Of a DNA stretch of 64,000 nucleotides, positions 40,858 through 53,451 are shown one piece after another (positions within the stretch are counted from its first letter, which is position 1; every line of letters starts with the position of its first letter). The notes below the pieces were generated by a model, which searched no databases, was not told the origin of the DNA, and saw only the letters and a program-made list of their open reading frames with translations. Origin of the DNA: Prorocentrum cordatum (lineage: Eukaryota > Sar > Dinophyceae > Prorocentrales > Prorocentraceae); NCBI GenBank assembly GCA_963575745.1, contig CAUYUJ010001343.1, forward strand, positions 1 to 64,000, given 5' to 3'. A program made the translations under genes and the position numbers.

Positions 40858-41830
40858 GGTCCCCGAGCGTTGCGTTTGAAGATTGGCTTTCACGACTGGC
40901 CTTTGGAAGTCTGAGGCCCGCCAGACGGCGGCAGGAGGCCCCAAGACAGGCCCAAGAGAGGGCCAAAGAAGGGGGGAAACAAACATTGAATTTCGAACCG
41001 TCGGCTCCCAAACGCTCGCGCGAGGACCCACTGCCCCCCCCCCCCCCCAAAAAAAAAAGACGCCAACAAGCCCCAACAAGCCCCCAAGAAGCCCCAAGCA
41101 GACCCCCAAAAACCTAAAGCAGGCCTCAAGAGGCCCCAAGACGGCACAGATCCCAGAGCTGCCTCCAAGAGGCCCCCGAGAAGCCAATCGCGAGACCCCG
41201 ACCAACATCCATGAGGCATCTGACCGAAGGCGCGGTGGCGGATTTTGCCGAAGGCCATTCGATATATTACACAATGGTCCCCAAGCATTGCGTTTGAACT
41301 TCGGTTTTCGCGACTGGCCTTTGGAACAGGCCCGCAAGTGTCCTGGAGGGCGACAACGGAGGACAAGGAGAAAGAGAGGGACGGCTTCGCTGAGAAAGGG
41401 GAGGCTGAATGGGCAGTGGGTGACGGAGGGGGGAGGGGGGGGGGATGAGGAAGAGGAGGAGGAGGAGGAGGAAAGGATGAGGAGGAGGGGGGAGGAGGAA
41501 GAGGAGGGGGAGAGGGGGAGGACATGCAGAAAGGAAAAGTAATGACATTTAAGGGGAAGAAGGGGGCGGATCGGAGAGGGGAGGAAGAGAATGAGGACCG
41601 AGGGGAGGACAACGGTGAGGATGAGAAGGAGGGGGGAGGAAGATAGGAGGGGGAGCACGAGGACGACGATGAGGAGGAGGAGGAGGACGAGGAGGACGCG
41701 GAGGGGAAGGGAGACTATGGAAGTGCAGGAGGAGGCCTTGGCGGCGGCCCCAGTGGCCCGCCCGATAAGTTACCCCCTGGCCCCTAAGCGTTGCGTTTGA
41801 AATTTGGGTTCCGCGACTTGTCTCTGGGAG
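40858..41830. repeat. Three dispersed ~60-base units (GCGTTGCGTTTGAA)
   Basis: CCCCGAGCGTTGCGTTTGAA at 40,862, CCCCAAGCATTGCGTTTGAA at 41,280 and GCCCCTAAGCGTTGCGTTTGAA at about 41,780, each followed by a GCGACTGGCCTTTGG-like segment. Purine-rich (GGA)n sequence fills the gap between the last two. Confidence 0.7.
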
Positions 41831-42067
41831 CGAGAAGGGGCGACTGATGCCGCCGAGAGGGGGAAGAATGATTGGGGGGGGAAGGAGAAGGGGGGCTCTT
41901 TAGGGAGGGAAGGAACAATGGAGAGAGAGGACGAGGATGGGGAGGGAGAGGAGGAATGCGGAAGACAAAAAGAAGGGGGAGAGTGAGAGAAGGAGGGGAA
42001 GGAACGGGAGGGGGACGGGATTTGGAAGAGCACGAGGGTGAGGCATGACGAGGATGATGGGCGGGAG

Positions 42068-42089
42068 TCCGTAGCCATGTTGGCTCAAA
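42068..42089 (+). other. Dinoflagellate spliced-leader relic
   Basis: TCCGTAGCCATGTTGGCTCA plus AA matches the leader at 20 of 22 positions (one T to G in the core and the last G to A). No SL RNA gene features surround it. Confidence 0.7.
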
Positions 42090-42569
42090 TTACCACGTGT
42101 CCACGGAAGCATAGCAATTCAAACATATGCACCACTGGCGGATCGATGGTTTAGCCTCGCTCGTGCGACCCCGCGCGGGTCACCGCCGCGGCGGTCGCCA
42201 AACTCTCTGTCGTCGCGGTCGTCGTCGCCGCCCCCGTCGTCGTTTCCGTCGCCGCCGCCATCGTCGGAAACGGGAAGGAGAAAGTGACAAAGAAGCCAAC
42301 GGCGGCGCGGAGGAGAGGATAAAAAAAGGAGCGAAACAAACGGCAAGGAAAGCGCAAAGGGAGAGGAGACGGCGACAGAACGCGAACGCAGACAATGCCA
42401 GCGAAGGAGGAAGGACGGACAAAGGCATGGCAGAAGGAAGGAAGACCCAACACACAACAGGCAACTAAAGTCAACTAAAGGCACGCGAGCAACAAAAAGT
42501 ATAACGATCTCGGTGCCACCAAAGCTTCCATCATTGAACACCTAAAACGGCTGAATTTTAACTCTAAGG

Positions 42570-45060
42570 GTGCATCGTTCACCGTCCAAGACCAGGCCTC
42601 TGACGGGTCGGAAGAAAGAAATCGGTCATGATAGAAAGGCTGGGCATGGGCAGTCGGAGGAGCGATGCCTGAGATCGCCAGCGTCTCCTTCGAGCAGCCG
42701 CGCTGCGCGCCACCTGTCGGCTCCGTCGCCCACGCGCAAAACGGGCAAACGGCGTTGGAAGAGGATGTCCCTTTTCTAATTCTTTGTCGAGAGCCGTGAC
42801 CAAATCAACAACTGGCGTTGCCTGTAACGTCTTGGAGGCCCACGCCGTGCACTCGCTGTAAGTGCCGATCGCAGCTGAGGCAACTTCAATGCGTGGGCGT
42901 CGGGCGGCGCCAGCGAATATGTGACTTTCGTATTCCTCGTCGTATATGTGGCACATCGCCTGTGCGTAGCATGCGTAGTAAGCTCTGCGTGGTGCCGAGG
43001 CTCGTCCAGTCCTCTGGTGCGCGCCCAGCAGCGGCATCCACGACCCTTGGTCGAGTTGCGCATTTCACATGGATCTTGATGGTTCGCGAGTCAGCCTGGG
43101 CATCCTTTCGGGCTCGAACAGCGGTCTGGGCGCAAAACATCCGAGTCAAGGCGCCTGACGGCTGTGGGCCGGCCCGAGACTTGCCTGTCGGCGTTGGAAC
43201 GGCCGTTGGCCCAGGCGACGGCGGTGCTTTCCAGGCGCGACACTGTGCTAGGCGAAAGGGCCAGACCTGCACTGCATTGGCGCGTTGGCTGTGACCCCAA
43301 CCGGCGCGGCGGTCGCGGATGCCCGGGCACCGTGTCAATTAACGTGGCGCGTTGGAAATCGCACGCGACGGCTTCTCGGCCAGGGAGCAGCGCGGGCGTT
43401 CCCATATGGCGCTGGTCAGACGTCACCGCGCCGACCTGAGGGCGTTGAGATATCTGATATAGGGCTCGGATGTTCGACGAGGACGCATCCGCGCCCTTGT
43501 ACCTGGGCAGTCGCCGCGGCCGCCATACTTGGCCACGATGCGTGAGACCGCTGGCAGGTCCAGCGTTGCGGCCTGATGGCGCAACCACCATTGCCATGCC
43601 GCGGTTGGAGCTCAGGTACCTAAGGAGGCGTTTTCGTTTTCTGGATCGCCTAGGCCGCCGCTGGTCACAAGCTGAAATGCCTCGCCTGTCTTGATGTGGT
43701 GGCACGTGGCAATCTGCGAAAGGCGGGCCTCCCCCCGCGCAGCTGACAGAGGTACATCCGCCGGCGAAGATGTCACTTGCGTATTCCTCGTCGTAAATGA
43801 GGTTCGTCGCCTGTGCGTAGCATGCGTAGTAAGCTCTGCGTGGTGCCAAACCTCGTCCAATCCTTTGGTGCGCGTCCAGCAGCGGCGTCCAGGACCCTGG
43901 ATTGGGCTGCGCATTTCCCAAGGGTCTTGATCCGTCGCGAGTCAAGGCTGTCGCGGTCGCCGCGGCAGCCTGGGCGTCCTGGGCATCCTTTCGCGTTCGG
44001 CGCGTTGGCTGCCCGCTTGGAAGCAGGGGTTCGGACGGCGGTCTGCGTGATAGACGTCCGAGCCGAGGCGTCTGATGGCTCTGTACGGGCCCGAGACTTG
44101 CCTGTCGGCGTTGGAATGGCTGCTGGCCCAGGCGGCGGCGGCGCTGCCAAGCGTTGAAATTTTCGTTGGGCATCCGGACTAACGCGCGACACTACGAGCA
44201 GGGCTCAGCCACGGGGAGTGCCCGAGCTATCCGCCGAAGTTCAGAGCGTGACAATGCGCTGCGCCGCGCGCGCTGCCAGGCGACAAGGCCAGACTGTAGT
44301 GTCCTGGCGCGATGACTGCGACCCCGGCCCGCGCGGTGGTCACGGACGCCCGGGCACCGTGTTTGACGACGCGGTGTAAATGGACGCGGCGAGGTGGAAG
44401 TGGCCAGAGACGGTTTCTCGGCTAGGGAGCAATGCGGGCGATCCCATCTGACGCTGGCCACGCGTCATCGCGCCGACCTGAGGGCGTGGAGACATCTGAT
44501 GTAGGGCTCGGATTTTCGACGAGGAAGCACCAATTTCCTTGCGCCTGGGCGCTCGCCACCTGACCGCAGAACACGTCGCGGGGGGGGTCCCATCATAGCG
44601 CGCCCCCCAAGTCATGATTGCTACGATGTGTGAGACTACTGGGAGGTCCACTGTCGCGGCATGACGGTGCACCAACCGCTGCCATCGCCGGCGCGGTTGG
44701 AGCTGAGGCACCTGAGAAGGCGCTGTCGTTTTCTGGGTCGTCCAGCTCGCCGCCAGTCACCAAGTGGACGATCTCGCCTGTCTTGACTTGGCGGCACGCT
44801 GAAATCTGCGAGGCGCGGGCTTCCCCCCGCGCGTCTGATAGAGGCCCATCCCCTGGCCCCGCGCGGACACCAGCGCGATGGCCTTCTCTAAACTGGCGGC
44901 GTGGTTGGCCGAAGATGGGGCGCGGATGGGAGACCGACCGCGGTCCTGGCCCCGAAGGCGTCGGGCAGGCGCTCTCCGCCATCGGGCGCGCTGGCGCGCG
45001 CGATGTGCTCGCATTTCGCCAGCTACGCAGTTTCTGCTCCGTTCCCAATCCTGGTAAATT
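42570..45060 (-). repeat. Tandem diverged units (~0.85-1.1 kb), probably once coding
   Basis: Segment 42,820-43,540 recurs at 43,770-44,560 and part of it again at 44,355-44,860. An identical 30-base-plus stretch at 42,964 and 43,815 gives a period of 851; later landmarks give about 1,040-1,090, so the units differ by insertions. The best protein-like reading is on the minus strand, where two units encode RRAYYACYAQA followed by IYDEEY and IFAG. The second unit of the pair continues as SAAIGTYSECTAWASKTLQ. Plus-strand frames are also open, so coding strand is not certain. No domain is recognised. Confidence 0.55.
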
Positions 45061-45871
45061 ATCACCGATGTCGTGGGAGGTGTCCACGACGATCTTCTAG
45101 CGTTCGATGGGCGCGCGACCATGCTGCTTGTGCCACTCGGCACGAACGGTTTCTTCCGCGGGCTAAGCCGGGGGGGCGCGGGGGAATGCCCCTGAATGCG
45201 GTGGTCCGTCACCCATAGGGCATCATTTTGTTCGCCGCCGTCTTTCGCTGCCCGTCGGAAGGAATTGGCGCCGCAGCTGCCTGGGTCACGAACGGTAAGA
45301 ACAAACAAATGTGTTGCTTCTTCCGTCTGCCTCCAGATTTTCATGTTTCAGCGTTCGACTCAACGCGGGTTCTCTAACGCGTGGCCGTCAAGTGCGCGAC
45401 GCGACGCCACCTCCCGGATGAAACCCCTCGCGCGTCAATGGCGCGGTCTACTGCCGACGTCCACACCGCCCCTTCACTCTTATCCGCATCTGCGGGGTGC
45501 CACGTGCAGAACATATTCTGTCAGACTCTGGTAATGTATGCCAGCGTTGCTGCAGTTCTGCCAGCCAGTCAGAGATGGTCGAGTGGCGACAAAGTCCATG
45601 CTGCGACCTGCAGAACGTCCTGAAGGGTACAGCTTCACATGGCGGGGGTTGGTTCACCAGACTCACCACATGCAGTGCCACTCGACCTTGAAAGTGTGGT
45701 TCTTTATAGCTTGTGGGTATTATGCTAAGCCTCAGCTAGCTAGCCTAGGGAAGCCCTGTGTAGAGACGATCCCGAAATACAGGCAATAACATTTTAATGA
45801 TAATGCCAAGCACCATGTACCAAACTGTTTGAGCAGAGCGGAGAGGATAAAGCGAGGGCGCATTTAACTTT

Positions 45872-45985
45872 TTGCGGGTGTGTGTGGTTGTGTGTTTGTG
45901 CCTGTGTGTCTGTGTGCCTGTGGTGTCTGTGTGTCTGTGTGCGCGTGGATGTGTGTGTGTGTGTCTGTGTGTACGCGGTTCGGTC
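45872..45985. repeat. (GT)-rich microsatellite
   Basis: GTGTGTCTGTGTGCC-type imperfect units. The region 45,060-45,870 around it holds no gene I can recognise. Confidence 0.8.
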
Positions 45986-46139
45986 GGTCGGAGCGGCGAG
46001 CGGTGCGCTCCCGCGCGACCGTGGCCTCGCTTCAATACGACCAGCAAGACTACCATCCGCCACCGCCACCCGCCCCCCTCCGCTGCCTACCTCTGATCCT
46101 GTTTGGCACTCATGTCTCCTGCATCGCCTCGTTCACTCA

Positions 46140-48120
46140 CTGACTCCTCCTGCTCCTCCTCCTCCTCCTCTTCTTCCTCCTTCTCCTCCTCTTCCTCGTC
46201 CTCCTCCTCCACTTCATCCTCCTCCTCTTCTTCCCTCCTCCTCTTCTTCCTTTCCTCCCTCCTCCTCCACCTCCTCCTCCTCTTCCTCTTCCTCTTCCTC
46301 GTCCTCCTCCTCCTCCAGTTCCTCCTCCTCCTCCGCTTCCTCCTCCTCCTCGTCTTTCTCCTCCTTACTTTTCGTCGTCTTCTCCTCCTCCTGCTCCTTA
46401 CCCTCCTCCTCCTGCTCCTCCTCCTGCACTTCATTATCCTCCTCCTCTTCATCCTCCTCCTCCCCCGCCCCTCCCTTCTGCTCCTCCTCCTCTTCCTCCT
46501 CCTCCTCTTCCTCGTCCTCATCCTCCTCCTCCTACTCCCCCTCCCCCTCCTCCTCCTCCGCGTCTTCATCCTGCTCTTCCTCGTCCCCCCCCCCCCTCCT
46601 CCTCGTCCTCCTTTACCTCCTCCTCGTCTCCTCCCTGTTCTCCTCCTCGTCGTCCTCCTCCCCCTCCTCCTCCTCTACCTCCTCCTCCTCCTCCTCCTCC
46701 TCCTCCTACTCCTCCGCCCTCCGCCATCCATCCTCCTCCTCCTCCTCCTACTCCTCCTCCTCTCCTTCCTCCGCATCCTCCGGATCCTCTTCCTAGTCCT
46801 CCTCCTCCTCCAGTTCCTCCTCCTCCTCCGCTTCCTCCTCCTCCTCGTCTTTCTCCGCCTTACTCTTCGTCGTCTTCTCCTCCTCATCCTCCTCACCCTC
46901 TTCCTCCTCCCCCTGCTCCTCCTCCTCCTCCTCCGCCTCCGCCTCCTCTTCCTCCTCCTCCTTCTCCTTCTCCTGCTCATCCGTTCTTCCTCATCCTTCT
47001 TCTCATCCTCCTCCTCCTTCTCCTGCTCCCAGTCGGCACCCATGCTCCTGGCATCGCCCCATTCACTCACTGAGTCCTCCTCCGTCTCCTCTTCCTCCTT
47101 CCTCATCTCCTCCTGCTCCTCCTCTTCGTCCTCGTCCTCCAACTTCTCCTCATCCTTCTCCTTCCCCTTCTCATCCTCTTCCTCCGCCTTCACCTCCTCC
47201 TCCTCCCCTCCTCCGTCCCTCCCCCTCCTCCTCCTCCTCCTCCTCCTCCTCCTCCTCCTCCTCCTCCCCCTCCTCATCATCCTCCTGCTCTTCCTTCTCC
47301 TCCTATTCCTCGTCTCCTCCTCCCCTTCCCCTCCTCACTCTCCTTCACCTCCTCCTTCTCCTTCGCCCCTCCCTCCCTCCTCCTCCTCCTCCTCCTCCTC
47401 CTCCTCCTCTCCTCCTCCTCCTGATCATCATCCTCCTCATAATGCCCTTCCTCCTCATCCGCCTCAAGGTGCCTCCTCCTCCTCATCCTCCTCCACTTCC
47501 TGGTCCTCCTCCTCTTCTCTCCTCCTCCTCCCATCCCCCGCTCTCCTCCCCCTCCTCCTCTTCCTCGTCTCTTCTCTTCTCTCCTCCTCCTCCTCCTCCT
47601 CCTCCTCCTCCTCCTCCTCCTCCTCCTCCTGCGCGTCCTCGTCCTCCTCCACCTCTTCATCCTCCGCCTCTTCCTTCTCCTCCTCCTCCGCCTCCTCCTC
47701 GTATTCCCCCTCCTCCTCCTCCTCCTCCTCCTCCTCCTCCTCCTTAGTAGTATTCCCAACATTCGCATTACGATTAGTACTACGATGGTTACCATTACCG
47801 TTACGAGTACCATTAGTACTATCATTTTTTGTAATGATAGAGATGATGATGATGCGGAGGATGATGATGCTGATGCTGATGATGATGATGTTGATGATGA
47901 TGCTGTTGATGATGATAATGCTGATGATGATGCTGATGATGACTATTGCTATCTACATTTTTTTACTAGTATTAATATCATCCTGCTCTTCATCCTCCTC
48001 TTCCTCCTCCGCCTCATCCGTGTCCGTTGCCTCCTCCTCCTCGTCCTCCTCCTCCTCCTCCTCCCACTCCTCCTCTTCCTCCTCCTCCGTTCCTCCTCCT
48101 CCTCCTCCTTCCAGTCGCCG
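46140..48120. repeat. (TCC)n / polypyrimidine array, about 2 kb
   Basis: Imperfect CTCCTCCTC units interrupted by TTC, GTC and short unique sequence; a (GAT)n block lies at 47,830-47,945. Serine-, leucine-, glutamate- and arginine-rich frames here are artefacts. Such mirror-symmetric sequence can form triplex DNA. Confidence 0.95.
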
Positions 48121-48129
48121 CGGCCATCC

Positions 48130-49690
48130 GCGAGGAGGGATTTGCCGACCAGAAGGACGGACGACGACGAAGACGACGACAACGACGACGACGAGAACGA
48201 GAGCGAGGACGGCGAGGACGGACAACGACGTCGGCGACTTTGACGACGATGACGACGACGCACTGCGTGGGGAGGGGGGGTGTTGCTGCGTAGGCCCGCT
48301 GTCGCCGACGACGGCGACCACTACAGATATGGGAAGAGGGGGAGGGTGGTATTGCGTAGGCGAGCTGTAATCGACGACGACAACGACGGCAACGACAACG
48401 ACGACGACGACGTTGACGACGACAAGGACGACGACGTCGACGTCGACGACGAGGATGACGAGGATGAGGACGGGGGCGAGGACGAGGACGAGGACGACGA
48501 CGACGGACAAACACGGCGCCGACGCCGACGACGACGACGCACGACGGATGCTTCATGGGGGGAGTGCTTGGCAGGCCCGCAGTCGTCGATGACGACAACG
48601 ACGACTAACTTGACGACGACGGCGTCGAGGGCGAGGCCGAAGATGAGGACGAGGGCGAGGACGACGACGACGGACGACGACGGCGTTGACGACGACGCAC
48701 TGCAGATGCCCTCAGAGGGGAGGTCCTCCTCCTCCTCCTCCTCCTCCTCCCCCTCCTCATCCTCCTCCTCCCCCTCCTCCTCGTCCTCCTCCTCCTCCTC
48801 CTCCGCCTCCACCTCCTCCTCCCTCTCCTCTTCCTCCTTTCCCTCCTCCTCCTCCTCCTCCACCTCCTTGTTCCCAGCCGCCGCGGTCGTCCGCGAGGGC
48901 GATTGCGCCGACCAAACGGACGAACGACGACGACGACGATTACGACGACGACGAGGATGAGGACGAGGACGGCGACGACGGACGAGGACGGCGGCGACGA
49001 CGCTGACGACGACGGCGCACTGCGGATGCCATATTGTGGGGAGGGGTGTGTGCTGCTGCGTAGGTCCGCCGTAGTCAACAACGGCGACCACTGCGGATGC
49101 CGTATGGGGGGGGGCTGCGCAGGCCCGCTGAAGCAAACGACGACGACGATGACGTGGACGACGACGGCGTCGACGACGACGACGCGGAGGACGAGGACGA
49201 GGACGACGATGAGGACGAGGACGAGGACGAGGAGGACAAGGACGACGACGACGACGACGGACAACGACCGCGCCGATGACTGCGACGACGCACGACGGAT
49301 GGGTCATGGGGGTGTGCTGCGTAGGCCCGCTGTAATCGATGACGACAACGACGACGATGGCGAGGACGAGGGCGAGGACGACGGACGACGACGGCGACGA
49401 CGCACTGCAGATGCCCTATGGGGGTGGGGAGGGGGGGCTGCGTAGGTCCCCCGTACGCCGTAAGCGACGCGACGACGACGACGACGACGCACTGCGGATG
49501 CCCTATAAGTGGGGCGCAGGCCCGCTGTAGTCGACGACGGCGACGCACTGCGGCGGATACCCTATAGGGGGGGTGCTGCGTAGGCCCGTTGTATCCGACG
49601 ACAACGACATCGACGACGACGACGATCCCGCTGTACTGGACGACGGCGACGGCGACGAGGACGAAGACGACGACGGAGACGGCAGAAATA
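48130..49690. repeat. (GAC)n array with embedded minisatellite
   Basis: GACGACGACG repeats alternate about ten times with a ~45-60 base unit containing GCACTGCGGATGCC, a G run and TGCTGCGTAGGCCCGCTGTA. Units begin near 48,258, 48,330, 48,545, 48,700, 49,015, 49,088, 49,290, 49,405, 49,488 and 49,545. Confidence 0.85.
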
Positions 49691-49769
49691 CTGCTGGGGG
49701 GGGGCGGGGGGCAGACGACGAAAAAATCAGTTCTGGCGGCTGGACACCGATTCGTCTGCCCAACTGAAT

Positions 49770-50421
49770 CATTCTGAGGCCCCGGGGGGCGGGGCATGTT
49801 TAATCGTTTTCTCCCGTTGGGCGTAGTCTTGTTGAACGTCAGAGGAGTAGGTAGCACGGCGGGCGCTTCGGCCCACGCGTGGCTCTGGACTGCGGCCAGC
49901 GATGGTGCAGACCAGGGGCTGCGGATGGACTCGAGCATCTGCGATGGGGCCCTCAGTGGCGGGCTGCGCTGACGAGAAAGAGCGCTCTCTCTGCGGCGGC
50001 GAAAACAATCCGGTGACCACGCAAGTAACTCCTGAGATGCCATGGGAAGGCCCGGTGCAAGGGGGTGCCGGAGTCGGCGTGGCCTCAGAAACTCGGCGGC
50101 CCAACTCCTTGGGCACCTGAGCTTCTGGAACGAACCCGCGGGCACTCAGCTCGGAAGTGGTGCTCCGATCCGCGGATACTGCGCGTCATCGCTGCCCCGC
50201 CGCGTGATCGTCCGCCGTCGCCTTTTCTCGTTGACTCTGCCTCCGAAGGAGGCGTGATCGACGTGGTCGTCGGTCAGCTGGGCGAGCAAGCTGTGCTTCT
50301 AAGCGCCCTTGCCTCGTCCCTGACCTCTCCCACCGAACGAACGGCCGCTCATCTTGATCAGCTTTCCAACTTTTCCGGTGGGCTTTTTTCACGTGGCGTC
50401 GGCACTAACGCTTGTCATGAT
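49770..50421. other. Ambiguous open frames, no gene assigned
   Basis: Frames are open on both strands: minus, a Ser/Pro-rich stretch ending at 49,769; plus, GVIDVVVGQLGEQAVLLSAL near 50,260. Either could be an additional exon of gene E or an antisense product. I could not choose. Confidence 0.3.
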
Positions 50422-51254
50422 TCAACTTCCAGAATGCTGGGGCGTCGATCTGGGTTGGGGATTCGCCTCTGCGATGATCCACTGTATAACCGATAGTTTC
50501 TCCGAGGTCTGAACAGGTGTCCGAGCTGGTGCCGTTGGCGTACTCAAGGTGGGCGGGCGCTTCCTCGGCAGAGGGCTGCCAGCGGGCAAATAGCCACCTC
50601 CAGCGCCTGAGAGTTCGGCCGCGCTAGCAACCCAGAGTTCAAGCAATAGTGAGTGTCGAGGGTATGCTGCGCTGGCGTCGTTACTGCTACAACTGGCCAT
50701 GCCTAAGAAGCCTTCGAAGGATGGTTGTGCATGGAGGGCGCCGGCGATGTCGTTGGGCGCGCGCTGCACGATGCGACCAACGCGCATGAGCGTTGACAGG
50801 AATTTGCTGAACACAGGGGCCGCAGGGCTGGAGCAGCGTCATGAGCTGGCTGGCGGCGACGCCGGCCGCTGGCAGGACGGCCAGTTGCAGCCTCCCCATG
50901 ACATCGCAGCTCCACCGTTGAGCGTTGCTCGGAATCGCAGTGCGCAGAATCCGTCGCCACGAAAACTCGAAATAATCCCTGGTAGTTTGCAGGCGCGCCT
51001 CTGCACCAACGGGTCCAAACTGGGCTGCGAGGTTCGCGGTGAGGTACGTGACGGCATCTTCCTTTCTTCCGTTAACAGTTCCTGTTTCTGCCATCTCTGT
51101 AAAGTGCATAGAACGCGTAAGCTCGCGAGCGGCGTTGCCGAAGTTCAAACGATAGCACCACGATGCTGAGCGCTGTCCATGTCGGCGGCGAGTACGCTTC
51201 AGGCGAGTAGGTCCTGCACCTACTGGTGGAGCAAATGGGCGGATTCCCGTTCGT
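50422..51254 (-). CDS. Gene E: unrecognised gene, one frame change
   Basis: Minus-strand coding region with a good amino-acid profile: SWCYRLNFGNAARELTRSMH, EDAVTYLTANLAAQFGPVGA, TTRDYFEFSWRRILRTAIPS, MGRLQLAVLPAAGVAASQLM, then after a one-base frame change at a C run (50,812-50,820) VFSKFLSTLMRVGRIVQRAP, FEGFLGMASCSSNDASAAYP and HSLLLELWVASAAELSGAGG, ending in a Pro/Ser-rich tail with a stop at 50,422. The frame extends upstream to 51,280 but there it runs into an inverted-repeat element, so the true exon start is probably near 51,160-51,254. No domain is recognised; mostly helical. It is probably one exon set of a larger gene. Confidence 0.5.
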
Positions 51255-51258
51255 AGCC

Positions 51259-51400
51259 GAACGCGTTCCACTACTCGCAAAACACCGACTCACAAATGTA
51301 CTCGATTCGCCGCGTGGGATTTCGATGTGTTACACCGATGCGAACAAGTAGTTTCGGAACAACTGCGAGTAAGCACTTTGCAAATAGCAAAGCGCGTTCG
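51259..51400. mobile_element. Inverted-repeat element, type 4, copy 1
   Basis: GAACGCGTTCCACTACTCGC at the left and TGCAAATAGCAAAGCGCGTT at the right. The interior GATTCGCCGCGTGGGATTTC matches the copy at 59.74 kb. Confidence 0.55.
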
Positions 51401-51884
51401 ATGACAAAAAAAATTGCTGGCGGGACGCGATGCCGCCTCTGCCACTGACACCGCCTTGACCGGCGCCAGGCATCATGCAGATGGCCCAGAGCAAAGAAAC
51501 CACGGAAGGGATGAGGATACTGGTCGATAGTGCCATATGGGATGTCCTGCTTGCAAGCGGTTTGTTTGAGATGTGGATTCGGGGCAGGCGCCTTGGGACC
51601 CAGTCCTGTCTAGGGACGAAGGCCATAGTAGTGGAGCCCCCGATAATGCACGAGGCTCATGAACAGTACTATCACTCACCAACTCAAAACCACTCGAAAC
51701 GCACAGCGTGCTGATTAAACAGAAACCGGCACCACTGCGCTCAATCCGAAACAATCCAATGGCCAAATTGCGCAGTAGTGTGATGACGCCTCACAGCCAC
51801 TGCCAGGAAACTGCTGATGGTGAATGGATGCTCACAACTACACAGGCCAATTGTCTCCAAAGAGAGGGTATATCAATCACGAGG

Positions 51885-52057
51885 AGGAGGATGAAGAGGA
51901 GAAGGAATGGGAGGAGGAGGAGGAGGAGGAGAAGGAGGAGGAGGAATGGGAGGAGGAGGAGGAGAAGGAGGAGGAGGAGAAGGAGGACAGGAGGAGAAAT
52001 GGGGGAGGAGGAGGAGGATGAGGAGGAGGAGGAGGAGGAGGAGGAGGAGAAGGAGGA

Positions 52058-52088
<31 letters not shown>

Positions 52089-53130
52089 AGGAGGAGGAGG
52101 AGGAGGAGGAGGAGGAGGGGGAGGGGGAGGAGGAGGAGGAGGAGGAGGAGGAGGAGGAGGAGGAGGAGGAGGAGGAGGAGGAGGAGGAAGAGGAGGAGAA
52201 GGGAGGAGGAGGAGGAGGACGAGGAGGACGAGGAGATGGAGGAGGAGGAGGAGGAGGAGAAGGAGGAGGAAGAAGGGGGGAGGGGGATGAGGAGGAGGAC
52301 CTGGAGGAGGAGGAGGAGGAGGAGGAGGAGGAGGAAAGAAGAGGAGGAGGAGGAGGCGGAGGAGGAAGAGGAGGAGGAGGAGGAGCGGAGGAGGAGGAGG
52401 AGGTGGTGGTTGAGGAGGAGGGGGGGCGGAGGAGAAGGATCAGAACCAGTAGGAGGGGGATGACGAAGAGGAGGAGGAGGAGGAGAAAGGGCGGAGGATG
52501 AGTGAGGACGAAGGAGGGAGGAGGGGGAGGGATGAACGTGGAGGGGAAGAAGGGGTGGAGGAGGAGGAGGCGAGGGAGGAGGACAAGGAGGGTTGCGTCC
52601 ATCAGGTCGCGAAATTCGCTGCTAAGGACCCGGGCCATAATCCCCAATGTCCGGGGGTCCTCCTCTGGCGGCGGAGGTGGGAACTCACTCGGGTGCCCGG
52701 GGGCTTTGTTGGGAGGGAGGCGGAAGAGGGAGGGAGAGGGAGAAGAACGCAGGACGGGAGTGGGGGGGAAATGAAGAGAGGAGGAAGGGAGGGACGGAGG
52801 AGGAAGAGAAAGAGGAGGACAAGGAGGGAGGGGGAACGGGAGGAAGGAGGGAGGGGGGGGGAGGGGGAGGATGCGAAGGGAGGGAGGCGAAGAGGGAGAA
52901 GCGAGGGGCAGGGATGGGGCGCCGCCCGAGGGGCGCAGCGCCCCCGCGGCCCGCGGCTGGCCCCTGCGGGGACGGGGGCGGCTGCCTCGGGTCCTCGCGC
53001 GCGCCGCGGGGAGGAGGGTTCGGAGGAGGGGGGGCCTGGAGGAAGTGGGCAAGGTCCCGGGGAAGAGGCGGAGGGGGAGGAGGAGGAGAAAGAGGAGGAG
53101 GAGGAGGAGAAGGAGGAGGAGGACCACTAT
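51885..53130. repeat. (GGA)n polypurine array
   Basis: GAGGAGGAGG units, near-perfect at 52,020-52,200, becoming mixed with unique GC-rich sequence after 52,500. Opposite strand orientation to the (TCC)n array at 46.1-48.1 kb. Confidence 0.95.
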
Positions 53131-53451
53131 AAACCCAAGAATCATCAACGATGTTGGAATAAACCCTCCCTCGAAACTCCCTCTTCACAGGCCCTTTTCT
53201 CAACTGTTCGTTTCCATTGAGGGAACTGCGCCGTTGAAAGACAACCGTTTGAAAACTCTGGAGCATGCCTGAACATTGTTATCGGGATTCCAACGCCACG
53301 GGTCAACCTGACTGTTGCGTCTTGCCGATGCTGAATCGTGCCAGAACGCCATTCCTGGGACTTCAACGCAGCGGACCCACGTGACTGTTGCAACCGCATG
53401 ATCCTGAATCCGTTTAACACACTATTTCTGGTACTTCGATGATGGGAGCAA

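Noticed and set aside
46103-48370. Very long Ser/Leu- or Glu/Arg-rich open frames
   Set aside because: They follow directly from (TCC)n and (GAC)n repeats, which lack stop codons in most frames.
51877-53148. Long Ser/Pro- or Glu/Arg-rich open frames on both strands
   Set aside because: Artefacts of (GGA)n arrays.
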